From JAIRVZ01 sp031553755 (lineage in GTDB: Bacteria > Bacteroidota > Bacteroidia > Bacteroidales > Azobacteroidaceae): 54,224 nucleotides of DNA. Location of the stretch: contig JAVBKZ010000050.1 in NCBI GenBank assembly GCA_031553755.1, positions 1 to 54,224 of the forward strand, written 5' to 3'. A model generated the notes under the pieces. It saw nothing but the letters and a program-made list of their open reading frames with translations. It ran no database searches and was not told where the DNA came from. A program made the translations under genes and the position numbers. Within the stretch, counting starts at the first letter, position 1. Each line of letters opens with the position of its first letter. Of the stretch, positions 24,185 through 32,680 are shown piece after piece.

Positions 24185-25273
24185 ATGCATCATCCCGAAA
24201 ACGATCCAAAATACACCGGATTGAGCGTTAACCAAGGTATTTCACAACCTCCGGCTATTAGTCCCTATCTGAAGAAAAAAATTCAAAGAAAAACATATAC
24301 TTCAGGAGAATACGCGGAAGAAATCCTGAAAGGAAATATTACAGTATTAAGTCAGGCTGTAACTTTGGTTGAAAGCAATAAATACGAACACCAGCAAATT
24401 GCCCAGGAAATTATCGAAAAATGCCTGCCGTATTCCGGAAAATCCTGCCGGATTGGTATTACAGGAGTACCGGGAGCAGGAAAAAGTACTTCGATAGATG
24501 CCTTTGGGATACACCTTATTCATGACAAAAAAAAGAAATTAGCCGTATTGGCAATTGACCCCAGCAGCGAACGGAGCAAAGGAAGTATTCTGGGTGATAA
24601 AACACGGATGGAAGAACTCTCCAAGGAAGAAAACGCGTTTATTCGCCCTTCTCCTTCGGCAGGATCATTAGGCGGCGTCGCGCGTAAAACAAGAGAAACC
24701 ATCGTTCTTTGCGAATCTGCCGGATTCGATACCATTTTTGTCGAAACCGTAGGAGTCGGGCAATCAGAAACCGCCGTCCATTCAATGGTCGATTTCTTTC
24801 TATTGATTCAATTGGCCGGAACAGGAGATGAACTGCAAGGAATTAAACGGGGAATCATGGAAATGGCCGACGGAATCGTTGTCAATAAAGCCGATGGAAA
24901 TAATATCGACAAAGCCAAATTAGCTGCTTCGCAATTCAAAAACGCTTTACATCTTTTCCCTATGCCTGAATCAGGTTGGTTACCTAAAGTATTAACTTAC
25001 TCCGGATACTATAAAAAAGGAATCAAAGAAATTTGGGAAATGATCGACGAATATTTCGCATTCACAAAAGAAAATGAGTATTTCGAATACAGAAGAAACA
25101 GCCAAGCTAAATATTGGATGTATGAAAGTATCAATGAGCAGATTAAATCAAGGTTTTATCAAAATGAAATGATTTTGAAAGAACTAAAAATAAAAGAAAA
25201 ACAAATACTCAATTCCGAAATAAGTTCTTTTATCGCGGCAAAACAAATGTTGGAATTGTATGATAAACAGTAA
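24185..25273 (+). CDS. meaB: Methylmalonyl-CoA mutase-associated GTPase
   Basis: MeaB is a G3E-family GTPase that loads and protects the B12-dependent methylmalonyl-CoA mutase. The 362-residue sequence has the P-loop GVPGAGKST (about residue 98), the switch segment DPSSERSKGSILGDKTRMEE, the Walker-B-like FVETVGVGQSE and the NKADG nucleotide-specificity motif. A helical dimerisation tail follows. The mutase genes are not in this window. The protein implies B12-dependent succinate-propionate metabolism, common in Bacteroidales. Confidence 0.95.
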   Translation: MHHPENDPKYTGLSVNQGISQPPAISPYLKKKIQRKTYTSGEYAEEILKGNITVLSQAVTLVESNKYEHQQIAQEIIEKCLPYSGKSCRIGITGVPGAGKSTSIDAFGIHLIHDKKKKLAVLAIDPSSERSKGSILGDKTRMEELSKEENAFIRPSPSAGSLGGVARKTRETIVLCESAGFDTIFVETVGVGQSETAVHSMVDFFLLIQLAGTGDELQGIKRGIMEMADGIVVNKADGNNIDKAKLAASQFKNALHLFPMPESGWLPKVLTYSGYYKKGIKEIWEMIDEYFAFTKENEYFEYRRNSQAKYWMYESINEQIKSRFYQNEMILKELKIKEKQILNSEISSFIAAKQMLELYDKQ

Positions 25274-25285
25274 AGTCGAAAAAAA

Positions 25286-25316
25286 TTTGTATATTGAAAA
25301 ATAAATATTACCTTTG
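25286..25316 (+). promoter_or_regulatory. Promoter for rpmH with both -33 and -7 boxes
   Basis: TTTG (25286-25289) and TACCTTTG (25309-25316) are separated by exactly 19 bases, the ideal Bacteroidetes arrangement, and are followed by CATC. The rpmH start is 51 bases downstream. Confidence 0.75.
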
Positions 25317-25366
25317 CATCCCAATTACAATTATTTGAATAATAATATAAAATAACATATCAGGTC

Positions 25367-25513
25367 ATGAAACGTACATTTCAACCATCCAATAGGAAAA
25401 GAAAAAACAAACATGGATTCCGTTCAAGAATGGAAACTGCTAACGGACGTAGAGTATTAGCATCTCGTCGCGCGAAAGGAAGAAAAAAATTAACTGTATC
25501 AGACGAATATTAA
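25367..25513 (+). CDS. rpmH: 50S ribosomal protein L34
   Basis: A 48-residue frame encodes MKRTFQPSNRKRKNKHGFRS, continuing RMETANGRRVLASRRAKGRK and KLTVSDEY. This is unmistakably bL34, including the MKRTFQPSNRKR start and the HGFRxRM-(x)n-GRRVLAxRRAKGRKxL signature. It is too short for common length cut-offs. It is a single-gene unit with a strong promoter at 25286-25316 and a hairpin terminator at 25549-25584. The rnpA and dnaA neighbours seen in many bacteria are absent, as is usual in Bacteroidetes. Confidence 0.97.
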   Translation: MKRTFQPSNRKRKNKHGFRSRMETANGRRVLASRRAKGRKKLTVSDEY

Positions 25514-25548
25514 CGGTTAGCTCCGGGAAGTCTGAAACATAAACATAA

Positions 25549-25584
25549 GGGGAGTAAGCTTTCAAAAGTTTATTCCCTTTTTTA
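25549..25584 (+). terminator. Rho-independent terminator after rpmH
   Basis: GGGGAGTAAGCTTT, a short loop and AAAGTTTATTCCC form a long stem followed by a run of six T. It is one of the clearest intrinsic terminators in the window. Confidence 0.85.
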
Positions 25585-25642
25585 TATTTTTGTTATTTAC
25601 TTCTTAATCAATAGCATTATTATTTTCTACTAAAAATATCAA

Positions 25643-26242
25643 ATGAAGTTTTGGAGTAATATATATATCAGGAACCTGTTATTAGCCACTCTTGTCATTA
25701 TAATCCTCGTATCCGGAATCTTATGGTGGTTGAATATTTACACCCATCATAACGAAGCGGTTGTTGTCCCTGATGTCAAAAGACTAAAAATGGAACAAGC
25801 TTCCGTGCTTTTCAGAAATAATGAACTACGTTTTGAAATAATTGATTCCGTTTACAACAAGGCCTCAAAACCGGGAGTCATCGTAGAAACCATTCCCAAA
25901 GCCGGAACTAAGGTAAAAAAAGGGCGTAAAATATTCCTTAAAATCAACGCGGTTTCCGCTCCTAAAGTCGCCATGCCTGATGTTAGAGACCAATCTAAAA
26001 GACAAGCAATCGCGATGTTAACCTCGTTGGGAATTAAAAATATTGTTGAAAAATATATTTCCGGATCATACGAAAACTTAGTTATTAATTTGGAATATGA
26101 AGGAAAGACTGTAAAACCCGGAGAAAGACTCCCTGTCAATGGGCAATTTACTTTGTTCATAAGTTCCGGAAATGAAGAAGAAATCGAAATACTAAATGAT
26201 TCTGACGAATCCGAACCCGCAGTTGACGAATCTTGGTTTTAG
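25643..26242 (+). CDS. PASTA domain membrane protein
   Basis: The 199-residue protein has one N-terminal membrane helix (LLLATLVIIILVSGILWWLN) and two PASTA domains outside the cytoplasm: VVVPDVKRLKMEQASVLFRN to KIFLKIN, and VAMPDVRDQSKRQAIAMLTS to FTLFISSG. An acidic tail follows. PASTA domains bind peptidoglycan fragments or beta-lactam-like groups. There is no kinase domain, unlike PknB proteins. It is the first gene of an operon with an RluD-type synthase, Ddl and an acyltransferase. The Ddl neighbour fits a cell-wall link, but the exact role is unknown. Confidence 0.88.
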   Translation: MKFWSNIYIRNLLLATLVIIILVSGILWWLNIYTHHNEAVVVPDVKRLKMEQASVLFRNNELRFEIIDSVYNKASKPGVIVETIPKAGTKVKKGRKIFLKINAVSAPKVAMPDVRDQSKRQAIAMLTSLGIKNIVEKYISGSYENLVINLEYEGKTVKPGERLPVNGQFTLFISSGNEEEIEILNDSDESEPAVDESWF

Positions 26243-26251
26243 TTGTATCAT

Positions 26252-27313
26252 ATGCTGGAACTCTTTGATGAAATAGAAGAGGATGATTTGCACGATTCGG
26301 ATGAATTTGCAGATTCCGGAGAACGGTATGAACATTATCGGTTTGTCGCCGATAAAGGTCAAACACTTATTCGTGTTGATAAATTCCTTTGCGACAGGGT
26401 AGAAAATGTTTCTCGTAACAGAATACAAAACGCGGCGGAAGCCAATTGTATTTTAGCGAATGGAAATCCTGTAAAATCTAACTATAAGGTAAAACCCGGA
26501 GATGTTATTTCGATCGTGATGGACAAACCGCGCCGGGAGATCGAAATCATTCCTGAAAATATTCCGATAAACATTGTATACGAAGACGAAGACTTAATGG
26601 TTGTCGATAAACCTGCCGGATTGGTAGTGCATCCCGGACATGGTAATTATACCGGAACATTGGTTAATGCTATCGCCTGGTATCTGAAAGACAATCCTTC
26701 TTACGACATTAAAGATCCACGATTAGGCTTGGTACATCGTATCGACAAAGATACTTCCGGACTGCTCGTTATCGCGAAAACACCTGATGCTAAAACAAAT
26801 TTAGGCATACAATTCTTCAATAAAACGACCAAACGGAAATACATCGCTCTTGTGTGGGGAAATGTCAAAGAAAACGAAGGAACGATTGAAGGAAATATTG
26901 GACGCCATCCTAAAGACCGGAAATTGATGACCGTTTTTCCTGAAGGAGAATCCGGTAAAACAGCCGTCACTCATTACACTGTATTAGAACGTTTAGGATA
27001 TGTTACTTTAGTCGAATGCAGGCTCGAAACAGGCCGAACGCACCAGATTCGTGTACACATGAAATATATCGGACATACCTTGTTTAATGATTCCCGTTAT
27101 GGAGGTGATGAAATATTAAAGGGTACTACAGAAAGTAAATACAAACAATTCATAAAAAATTGTTTTGAAATTTGCCCGAGACAAGCGTTACACGCGAAAA
27201 CATTAGGGTTCGTACATCCTCGTACAGGAGAAGAAATGTTTTTTGAATCTCCTGTTCCTGATGACCTCAATCAATTAATTGAAAAATGGAAAAGAAAAAT
27301 ATTGCCATCGTAG
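26252..27313 (+). CDS. rluD: RluA-family 23S rRNA pseudouridine synthase (RluD-like)
   Basis: The protein has an acidic N-terminal extension, then an S4 RNA-binding domain (IRVDKFLCDRVENVSRNRIQ, CILANGNPVKSNYKVKPGD). The pseudouridine synthase domain carries the catalytic Asp in HRIDKDTSGLLVIAK (Asp165) and the RTHQIRVHMKYIGH motif. This pattern fits RluD, which modifies helix 69 of 23S rRNA. The frame opens at TTG 26243, but ATG 26252 is more plausible. It starts 9 bases after the PASTA gene and overlaps ddl by 28 bases, so the three are co-transcribed. Confidence 0.92.
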   Translation: MLELFDEIEEDDLHDSDEFADSGERYEHYRFVADKGQTLIRVDKFLCDRVENVSRNRIQNAAEANCILANGNPVKSNYKVKPGDVISIVMDKPRREIEIIPENIPINIVYEDEDLMVVDKPAGLVVHPGHGNYTGTLVNAIAWYLKDNPSYDIKDPRLGLVHRIDKDTSGLLVIAKTPDAKTNLGIQFFNKTTKRKYIALVWGNVKENEGTIEGNIGRHPKDRKLMTVFPEGESGKTAVTHYTVLERLGYVTLVECRLETGRTHQIRVHMKYIGHTLFNDSRYGGDEILKGTTESKYKQFIKNCFEICPRQALHAKTLGFVHPRTGEEMFFESPVPDDLNQLIEKWKRKILPS

Positions 27314-28284
27314 CCGGAGGCGATTCATCGGAAATTGTAGTTTCGTTAAAAAGCGCGCAAGGATTGTATTCTTTTATCAATAAAGAAAAATACAACCTTT
27401 ATATTGTGATTATCAAAAAAAAAGAATGGTATGTCCAATCCGGAGAAAATAAAAAAATCGCGATTGATAAAAACGATTTTAGTTTTACGACCGGAAAAGG
27501 CAAGACTAAATTCGATTTTGCCTATATCACAATTCATGGAACTCCGGGAGAAAACGGAAAACTACAAGGTTATTTCGATTTAATATCTCTCCCCTACTCT
27601 TCGTGCAACGTTTTGGCTTCGGCCCTTACTTTCAATAAATATTTCTGTAATAAATACTTGCAGTCTTTTGGAGTTCACGTAGCTAAATCAATATTGCTAA
27701 GAAAGGAGAAATCCATCGACAGTCAAACGGTTGTAAAAGAATTAGGACTGCCTGTTTTTATCAAGCCCAACGATGGCGGTTCGAGTTGCGGAACATCGAA
27801 AGTGAAGACAGAAGAAGAAATACAACCCGCCATTGAAAAAGCATTCGCTGAAGGTGATGAAGTATTGATCGAACAATTCATGCAAGGGACGGAATTGACT
27901 TGCGGTTGTTATAAAACAAAAGGAAAAAGTGTAGTTTTTCCGGTTACGGAAGTGGTAAGTAAAAACGAATTTTTCGATTTTGAGGCAAAATATACAGCCG
28001 AAAAAGTAGAAGAAATTACTCCCGCGAGAATTTCCGCCGAATTAACTGAAAAAGTACAAGCCTTGACTTCCGAAATATACGACATTATTGATGCTAAAGG
28101 AATTATCCGTATCGACTATATCGTATCACCGGAAGGAATTATCAAGATGTTGGAGGTAAATACCACGCCGGGAATGACAACTACAAGTTTTATTCCTCAA
28201 CAAGTGAGAGCCGCCGGATTGGATATAAAAAATGTAATGACAGATATTATTGAAAACGAATTTGAAATTCAAAAATATAATTAA
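27286..28284 (+). CDS. ddl: D-alanine--D-alanine ligase
   Basis: Ddl joins two D-Ala for the peptidoglycan precursor. The 332-residue ATP-grasp enzyme shows the N-terminal IVAGGDSSEIVVSLKSAQ, the FAYITIHGTPGENGKLQGYF segment, FIKPNDGGSSCGTSKV (ATP binding), VLIEQFMQGTELTCGCY and the metal-binding end MLEVNTTPGMTTTSFIPQQ. The start lies 28 bases inside the end of rluD, an overlap that suggests translational coupling. The acyltransferase gene follows after 5 bases. Confidence 0.96.
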   Translation: MEKKNIAIVAGGDSSEIVVSLKSAQGLYSFINKEKYNLYIVIIKKKEWYVQSGENKKIAIDKNDFSFTTGKGKTKFDFAYITIHGTPGENGKLQGYFDLISLPYSSCNVLASALTFNKYFCNKYLQSFGVHVAKSILLRKEKSIDSQTVVKELGLPVFIKPNDGGSSCGTSKVKTEEEIQPAIEKAFAEGDEVLIEQFMQGTELTCGCYKTKGKSVVFPVTEVVSKNEFFDFEAKYTAEKVEEITPARISAELTEKVQALTSEIYDIIDAKGIIRIDYIVSPEGIIKMLEVNTTPGMTTTSFIPQQVRAAGLDIKNVMTDIIENEFEIQKYN

Positions 28285-28289
28285 AAGCA

Positions 28290-29450
28290 ATGGAAATAAA
28301 CATGGATTTTGATGACATACGTCCGTATTATGATGAAGAAGTAGCTCTTAAAATTCAAGAACTATTGGATGATCCTGAATTCGAACGAGTAGTAAAATTC
28401 GTCATATCCAATATAGAATGGGAATCTTTGAAAAAATTATTGCTTGGTTTTAATAATAAAAGACGATTTCAGGAAACAATTATCAAAGACACTGTTTTCG
28501 CGGTTCTCGCAAAATCCGCGAAATCTGCCGACTGTTCGGGATTTGAAAACGTGTCCAAATCAAAAGCATACACCTATATTTCCAATCATCGCGACATTAT
28601 TTTAGATGCCTCTATTCTCTGCGTTTTGCTGCTGGATGCAGGATATGACACCTGCAAAATTTGCTTAGGAGATAATTTATTAGTCAAGCCTTGGATTACG
28701 AATATAGTTCGTCTCAACAAAGGAGTTCTCGTAAAAAGAGGAGTCGGAACTCGTCAACAATACGAAGTTTCTAAGCACCTTTCCGACTACATTCACCATG
28801 CTATCAATAATGAAAATCAGTCTGTATGGATTGCCCAGCGGGAAGGACGCGCTAAAAATTCAGACGATAAAACACAAATGAGCGTACTGAAAATGCTGAG
28901 TTTAGGTGGTGGAGATAATTTTTTGGATAATATAAAACATGTCAATATCGTTCCTTTATCCCTTTCATACGAATTCGACCCTTGTGATTACCTAAAAGCA
29001 AAAGAATTTCAATTGAAACGCGATAATCCGGAATATAAAAAATCGCCGGAAGACGATATGAAAAATATGGAAACCGGAATACTTGGATATAAAGGAAATA
29101 TTCATTTTCAAATCGGAAGGCCGATCAATCAGTTTATTACAAAAATAGACCGTTCTTCCGACAAAAATGAGCAAATCTCACAAGTCGCGAATTTCATTGA
29201 TAATGAAATTTACTTGAATTATAAGTTTTATCCGATTAATTATGTCGCTTACGACAAATTGTGGGGAAATGGAAAATTCAGAAGTTTTTACTCAGATGAA
29301 GAACTTCAGAAAGTGGAAGATTATTTTCAACAACGTCTGGATATGATCGACATTCCCAACAAAAATATCCCATTCCTAACGGAAAAACTATTGGAAATGT
29401 ACGCATATCCGGTTAAAAATCAATTGGAAGCAGAAAATAAGGCAGTATAA
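28290..29450 (+). CDS. PlsC-like 1-acyl-glycerol-3-phosphate acyltransferase family protein
   Basis: The 386-residue protein contains the acyltransferase box HX4D in YISNHRDIILDAS (about residue 97), then LVKPWITNIVRLNKGVLVKR, and IAQREGRAKNSDDKTQ, which corresponds to the family's EGTRS-like block. The C-terminus is an unassigned helical extension. It is longer than typical PlsC proteins. It probably acylates a phospholipid or related membrane lipid, but the acceptor is not evident. It is the last gene of the PASTA-rluD-ddl operon, and a hairpin follows the stop codon. MDFDD at 28302 is an alternative start. Confidence 0.82.
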   Translation: MEINMDFDDIRPYYDEEVALKIQELLDDPEFERVVKFVISNIEWESLKKLLLGFNNKRRFQETIIKDTVFAVLAKSAKSADCSGFENVSKSKAYTYISNHRDIILDASILCVLLLDAGYDTCKICLGDNLLVKPWITNIVRLNKGVLVKRGVGTRQQYEVSKHLSDYIHHAINNENQSVWIAQREGRAKNSDDKTQMSVLKMLSLGGGDNFLDNIKHVNIVPLSLSYEFDPCDYLKAKEFQLKRDNPEYKKSPEDDMKNMETGILGYKGNIHFQIGRPINQFITKIDRSSDKNEQISQVANFIDNEIYLNYKFYPINYVAYDKLWGNGKFRSFYSDEELQKVEDYFQQRLDMIDIPNKNIPFLTEKLLEMYAYPVKNQLEAENKAV

Positions 29451-29473
29451 ATAAACAGTGCCGGTTTATTTTT
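29449..29473. terminator. Terminator shared by convergent operons
   Basis: AAATAAAC, a short loop CAGTGCCG and GTTTATTT run into TTTTTTT on the plus strand. It follows the acyltransferase stop directly and overlaps the end of the leftward OmpH-like gene. Confidence 0.6.
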
Positions 29474-30071
29474 TTCCGTACTTTTCATTCAAAAATTCTG
29501 TAACTTCTTGGGTAACATTGTAATCAAATTTATCTCCACAATAAAGGATTGTGCTGTTTCCTCCAATGTTGTTATGAATCATTTGAAAATTTTTGTCTTT
29601 ATTCCATTCTTTCAATGCCTTAGTAATAGTATCATTCAATTGTTGATTGATTTGCATTTGTTCTTGCGCAAATTCTTGCTGCATTTTTGCCGTTAATTCT
29701 TGTAACTCCTGTTGCATTTTGATGATGTTTCTTCGCTCTTGTTCGGTTCTTTCCTGTGTTAAAAAAGCATTATTTTCAAATTTCTTTTTGAATTCAGACA
29801 TTGCAGTTTGCACCTGAAGTTTCTTTTGATTCAAATCAGCCCTTGAATTTTCTGCCTTTCGGAATAATTGTTCATTAAGGTCTATCGCAAAATTGTAATT
29901 GATTAATAAAGAATCAGTATCAATATATACTACCGGCTGATGATCTACTTTTTCAATCAGGTTTTTCTCTTTTTTGTTATTTTTTATTCTTATGTCTGAT
30001 AAGAATAAAAAGAAAAGAGCAACAATAGCGATTGCCAATACACCGGTGGTAATATTATTTAAATTTTTCAT
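29466..30071 (-). CDS. OmpH/Skp-family protein, second of two paralogues
   Basis: The protein has an N-terminal hydrophobic segment (ITTGVLAIAIVALFFLFLSD), the conserved PVVYIDTDSLLINYNFAIDL start of the OmpH fold and a long Gln/Glu/Lys-rich coiled coil of the Skp tentacle type (about 70-155). It closes with the core strand NSTILYCGDKFDYNVTQEVT. Skp-like proteins hold unfolded outer-membrane proteins in the periplasm. Here the N-terminus looks like a membrane anchor, not a cleaved signal. MKNLNN at 30071 is preferred to MFMKNLNN at 30077 by comparison with the adjacent paralogue, which lies 18 bases upstream. Confidence 0.85.
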   Translation of the reverse strand: MKNLNNITTGVLAIAIVALFFLFLSDIRIKNNKKEKNLIEKVDHQPVVYIDTDSLLINYNFAIDLNEQLFRKAENSRADLNQKKLQVQTAMSEFKKKFENNAFLTQERTEQERRNIIKMQQELQELTAKMQQEFAQEQMQINQQLNDTITKALKEWNKDKNFQMIHNNIGGNSTILYCGDKFDYNVTQEVTEFLNEKYGKK

Positions 30072-30089
30072 AAACATGGAATTATTAAA

Positions 30090-30707
30090 TTATTTTTTTC
30101 CGGGAGTATATTTTTTATTTAAGAATTCAGTTACTTCATTTGTAATATTATACATATCATCAGCTATTAATATTGTACTATTTCCTCCGACATTATTATA
30201 AATCATCTGATAATTTTTCTTTTTATTATATTCTTTCAATGCAGAAATGACTGTATCTGTCATTTGTTGATTCATTTTCATTTGCTCCATACTAAGCTCT
30301 TGCTGAATTCTTTCTGTTAATTCTTGCAATTCTTGTTGCCTTTTCATCAGGCTTGTTTGTTCTTGTTGTGCCCTTTCCGGTGAAAGGAAAGCGTTATTTT
30401 CATATTTCCTTTGAAATTCTTTCATGTCAGCCTCTAATTTAATTCCTTTTTGAGTTAAACTCGCGCGCGAAGTTTCCGCTTTACGCATAAGGGTTTCATT
30501 TAAATCTTTGGCATATTTATAATTCATAAGAAGAGAATCTGTGTTGATATAAGCGACAGGAGGCCTGGTAAAAACAGTATCATCCATTTGTATGGAAACT
30601 TCCTTTCCTGATTGTGTTAAACTTGATTTGTTCGTAAAATATAAAACAAAAAGAGCAATAACCGCAACTCCTAATATCCCGTTTACAATAAGACTAACAT
30701 TTTTCAT
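30090..30707 (-). CDS. OmpH/Skp-family protein, first of two paralogues
   Basis: The 205-residue protein begins MKNVSLIVNGILGVAVIALF, an N-terminal membrane anchor or signal. PPVAYINTDSLLMNYKYAKD is followed by a coiled-coil stretch and NNVGGNSTILIADDMYNITN near the end. It is clearly a duplicate of the next gene (29466-30071), with the same domain order and the shared NNxGGNSTIL and EVTEFLNxKY segments. The likely role is a periplasmic chaperone for outer-membrane proteins; Skp works as a trimer and these two could form mixed assemblies (inference). The small membrane protein at 30728-30955 is the first gene of the group. Confidence 0.87.
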   Translation of the reverse strand: MKNVSLIVNGILGVAVIALFVLYFTNKSSLTQSGKEVSIQMDDTVFTRPPVAYINTDSLLMNYKYAKDLNETLMRKAETSRASLTQKGIKLEADMKEFQRKYENNAFLSPERAQQEQTSLMKRQQELQELTERIQQELSMEQMKMNQQMTDTVISALKEYNKKKNYQMIYNNVGGNSTILIADDMYNITNEVTEFLNKKYTPGKK

Positions 30708-30727
30708 AAATGATTTTATTATTTAAT

Positions 30728-30955
30728 TTATTTATTTGTGTATGAATTAGTAATGTCAAAAATATTTTTTTTGTTCCTTTCTTCTATATCTTGTGTTTTT
30801 ACACAAGAAATACCTCTTGTTTTCATTGCCGCGTTTTTTCCTATATGTGTGTTCGGAAATTGTTTTTCTTTAGTGAAGAAAACCCTGACGCCTATCAACA
30901 TAACAGATATAGCAACTAACAATATAACAACCAATAACGTGATAAAAAAAAACAT
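30728..30955 (-). CDS. Small conserved membrane protein
   Basis: The 75-residue protein has one N-terminal membrane helix (FFFITLLVVILLVAISVMLI) followed by a short cytoplasmic-type tail with FPNTHIGKNAAMKTRGISCV and KTQD. I recognise this tail pattern (FPNTHIG, then a conserved Met and GI.C) from small uncharacterised Bacteroidetes proteins. It is the first gene ahead of two OmpH paralogues and has a TATATTTG promoter box upstream, so it is probably expressed with them. A plus-strand frame over the same bases is a shadow. Function unknown. Confidence 0.72.
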   Translation of the reverse strand: MFFFITLLVVILLVAISVMLIGVRVFFTKEKQFPNTHIGKNAAMKTRGISCVKTQDIEERNKKNIFDITNSYTNK

Positions 30956-30990
30956 TTATAATGTTGATGTTGTTGATTTTATTTAGAGTG

Positions 30991-30998
30991 CAAATATA
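30991..30998 (-). promoter_or_regulatory. Promoter -7 box for the small membrane protein/OmpH group
   Basis: TATATTTG on the minus strand, followed by CACTC, matches TAnnTTTG and lies 36 bases before the start at 30955. Confidence 0.6.
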
Positions 30999-31111
30999 AA
31001 CTTATTTATCTAAAAAAGGTTATTATTGTAACTAATAAATGGTTTTTTTATCTTATTTTTGTTTTTTCAATAGAGTTATCGTATTTATCCACTTATTAAT
31101 AAAAATTAATC

Positions 31112-32569
31112 ATGAACATAAAAGAATTAAATTCAAATCCTGTTTGGAGTTATTTTGATACAATCACAAGTATTCCACGTCCTTCGAAAAAAGAAGAAAA
31201 AATAGTTCAATACTTGCTCGATTTTGCAAAAAATCAGGGGTTGGAAGTATATAAAGACGAGGTCAATAACGTATTGATCAAAAAGAAAGCGACTCCCGGA
31301 ATGGAAAATCTGGCGACTTTAGTTCTGCAATCGCACGTAGATATGGTTTGTGAGAAAAACAAAGGAGTGGTACATGATTTTGAAAACGACCCGATTCAAA
31401 CATATATCGAAGGAGATTGGGTAAAAGCCAAAGATACGACATTAGGAGCGGACGATGGAATAGGAGTGGCCGCGGCGTTGGCGATTTTGGCATCGAAAGA
31501 AATACAACATGGTGATTTGGAATGTCTTTTCACTATCGATGAAGAAACCGGATTGACCGGAGCATTCGCGCTAAAAAATGACTTTTTGTCCGGAAAAATT
31601 TTAGTTAATTTAGACACCGAAGAAGAAGGTCAATTTTACGTTGGCTGCGCGGGAGGAAAAAATACCCAAGCGATTTTCCGTTATCAGGAAGAAAAATCCC
31701 CGGAAGATTATTATTGGTTCAATGTGCAAGTGAAAGGATTGAATGGCGGACACTCAGGAAGCGAAATCGATAAAGGCTTAGGTAACGCGAATAAAATATT
31801 GACCAGATACCTGTGGACGTTGATGCAATCGTATCCGTTGGCATTGGCGCAAATCAATGGAGGAAACCTGAGCAACGCAATCGCTCGCGAAGCCTCTGCC
31901 ATCGCGGGAATTCCTTTTGCCTCGAAAGAAAAAGCGAGAACCGTTTTGAATGTGTTGTTTTCGGATATTGAAGCCGAATTAAAAACAATAGAACCCCGTG
32001 TAGAGATTCTTCTTGATTCGGTTGACACTCCAATTGCGTGTATTGACAAAAAAACAACGGAAAACTTGTTAAACGCCTTGTATGCCTGTCCGCATGGAGT
32101 AATCGGAATGAGTTTCGAAATAGAAGGATTAGTTGAAACTTCTACCAATTTGGCTTCTGTGAAAATGCAGGAAAACAATACGATTTTGGTAACAACAAGC
32201 CAACGCAGCTCTACAAATTCTCTTAAAACAGATATCGGAAATATGGTCGCTTCCGTATTTAAATTAGCGGGAGCCGAAATCAAAGCTACAGATGGTTATC
32301 CCGGATGGAAACCCAATATGAATTCAGGAATATTGAAAATTTCAGAAAAAGTATATAACGGTTTATTTGGAAATGCCCCCGAAATTAAAGCCATCCATGC
32401 CGGATTGGAATGTGGATTATTTTTAGAAAAATATCCCGATTTGGATATGATTTCTTGCGGACCAACTATTTTAGGCGCTCATTCTCCTGAAGAAAGAGTT
32501 CAAATTTCGACAGTTGAAAAATGGTGGAAATTCCTCATCGAATTATTGAAGAATATTCCTGCAAAATAA
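31112..32569 (+). CDS. pepD: Aminoacyl-histidine dipeptidase (M20 family)
   Basis: PepD is a zinc peptidase that splits X-His and other dipeptides. The 485-residue sequence shows metal-binding motifs of the M20 family: LQSHVDMVCEKN (about 72-83), TTLGADDGIGVAAALAI (about 110-126), DEETGLTGAF, NLDTEEEGQFYVGCAGG and, near the end, AIHAGLECGLF with the last ligand in CGPTILGAHSPEERV. Length and order match the PepD type (C-terminal lid domain between about 210 and 390). It is a single gene; the frame starts at ATG 31112 with an A-rich leader. Confidence 0.95.
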   Translation: MNIKELNSNPVWSYFDTITSIPRPSKKEEKIVQYLLDFAKNQGLEVYKDEVNNVLIKKKATPGMENLATLVLQSHVDMVCEKNKGVVHDFENDPIQTYIEGDWVKAKDTTLGADDGIGVAAALAILASKEIQHGDLECLFTIDEETGLTGAFALKNDFLSGKILVNLDTEEEGQFYVGCAGGKNTQAIFRYQEEKSPEDYYWFNVQVKGLNGGHSGSEIDKGLGNANKILTRYLWTLMQSYPLALAQINGGNLSNAIAREASAIAGIPFASKEKARTVLNVLFSDIEAELKTIEPRVEILLDSVDTPIACIDKKTTENLLNALYACPHGVIGMSFEIEGLVETSTNLASVKMQENNTILVTTSQRSSTNSLKTDIGNMVASVFKLAGAEIKATDGYPGWKPNMNSGILKISEKVYNGLFGNAPEIKAIHAGLECGLFLEKYPDLDMISCGPTILGAHSPEERVQISTVEKWWKFLIELLKNIPAK

Positions 32570-32597
32570 ACAGGTTAAAAATTCGTTATTGAATAAC

Positions 32598-32650
32598 AAC
32601 ACGGAAAGCACGGATGCCGGAATGGTAGACAATCTGTGTTTTTCGTGTTT
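32598..32650. repeat. Short fold-back repeat
   Basis: AACACGGAAAGCACGGAT is followed 16 bases later by AATCTGTGTTTTTCGTGTTT, an inverted copy with a few mismatches. It lies between pepD and the next operon, where it could also serve as a terminator. It belongs to the same general class of AACACAGA/ACGGA intergenic repeats as 37886-37928. Confidence 0.5.
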
Positions 32651-32680
32651 TTATTTTCATATTTGAAAACAAAGATATAG

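Noticed and set aside
30738..30986. Plus-strand 82-residue hydrophobic frame
   Set aside because: It overlaps the minus-strand 75-residue membrane protein, which has a promoter box, a conserved tail pattern and OmpH neighbours; the plus frame has none.
31711..32283. 190-residue minus-strand open frame
   Set aside because: It lies wholly inside pepD, whose motifs and length are intact. The product has no recognisable pattern and is an antisense shadow.
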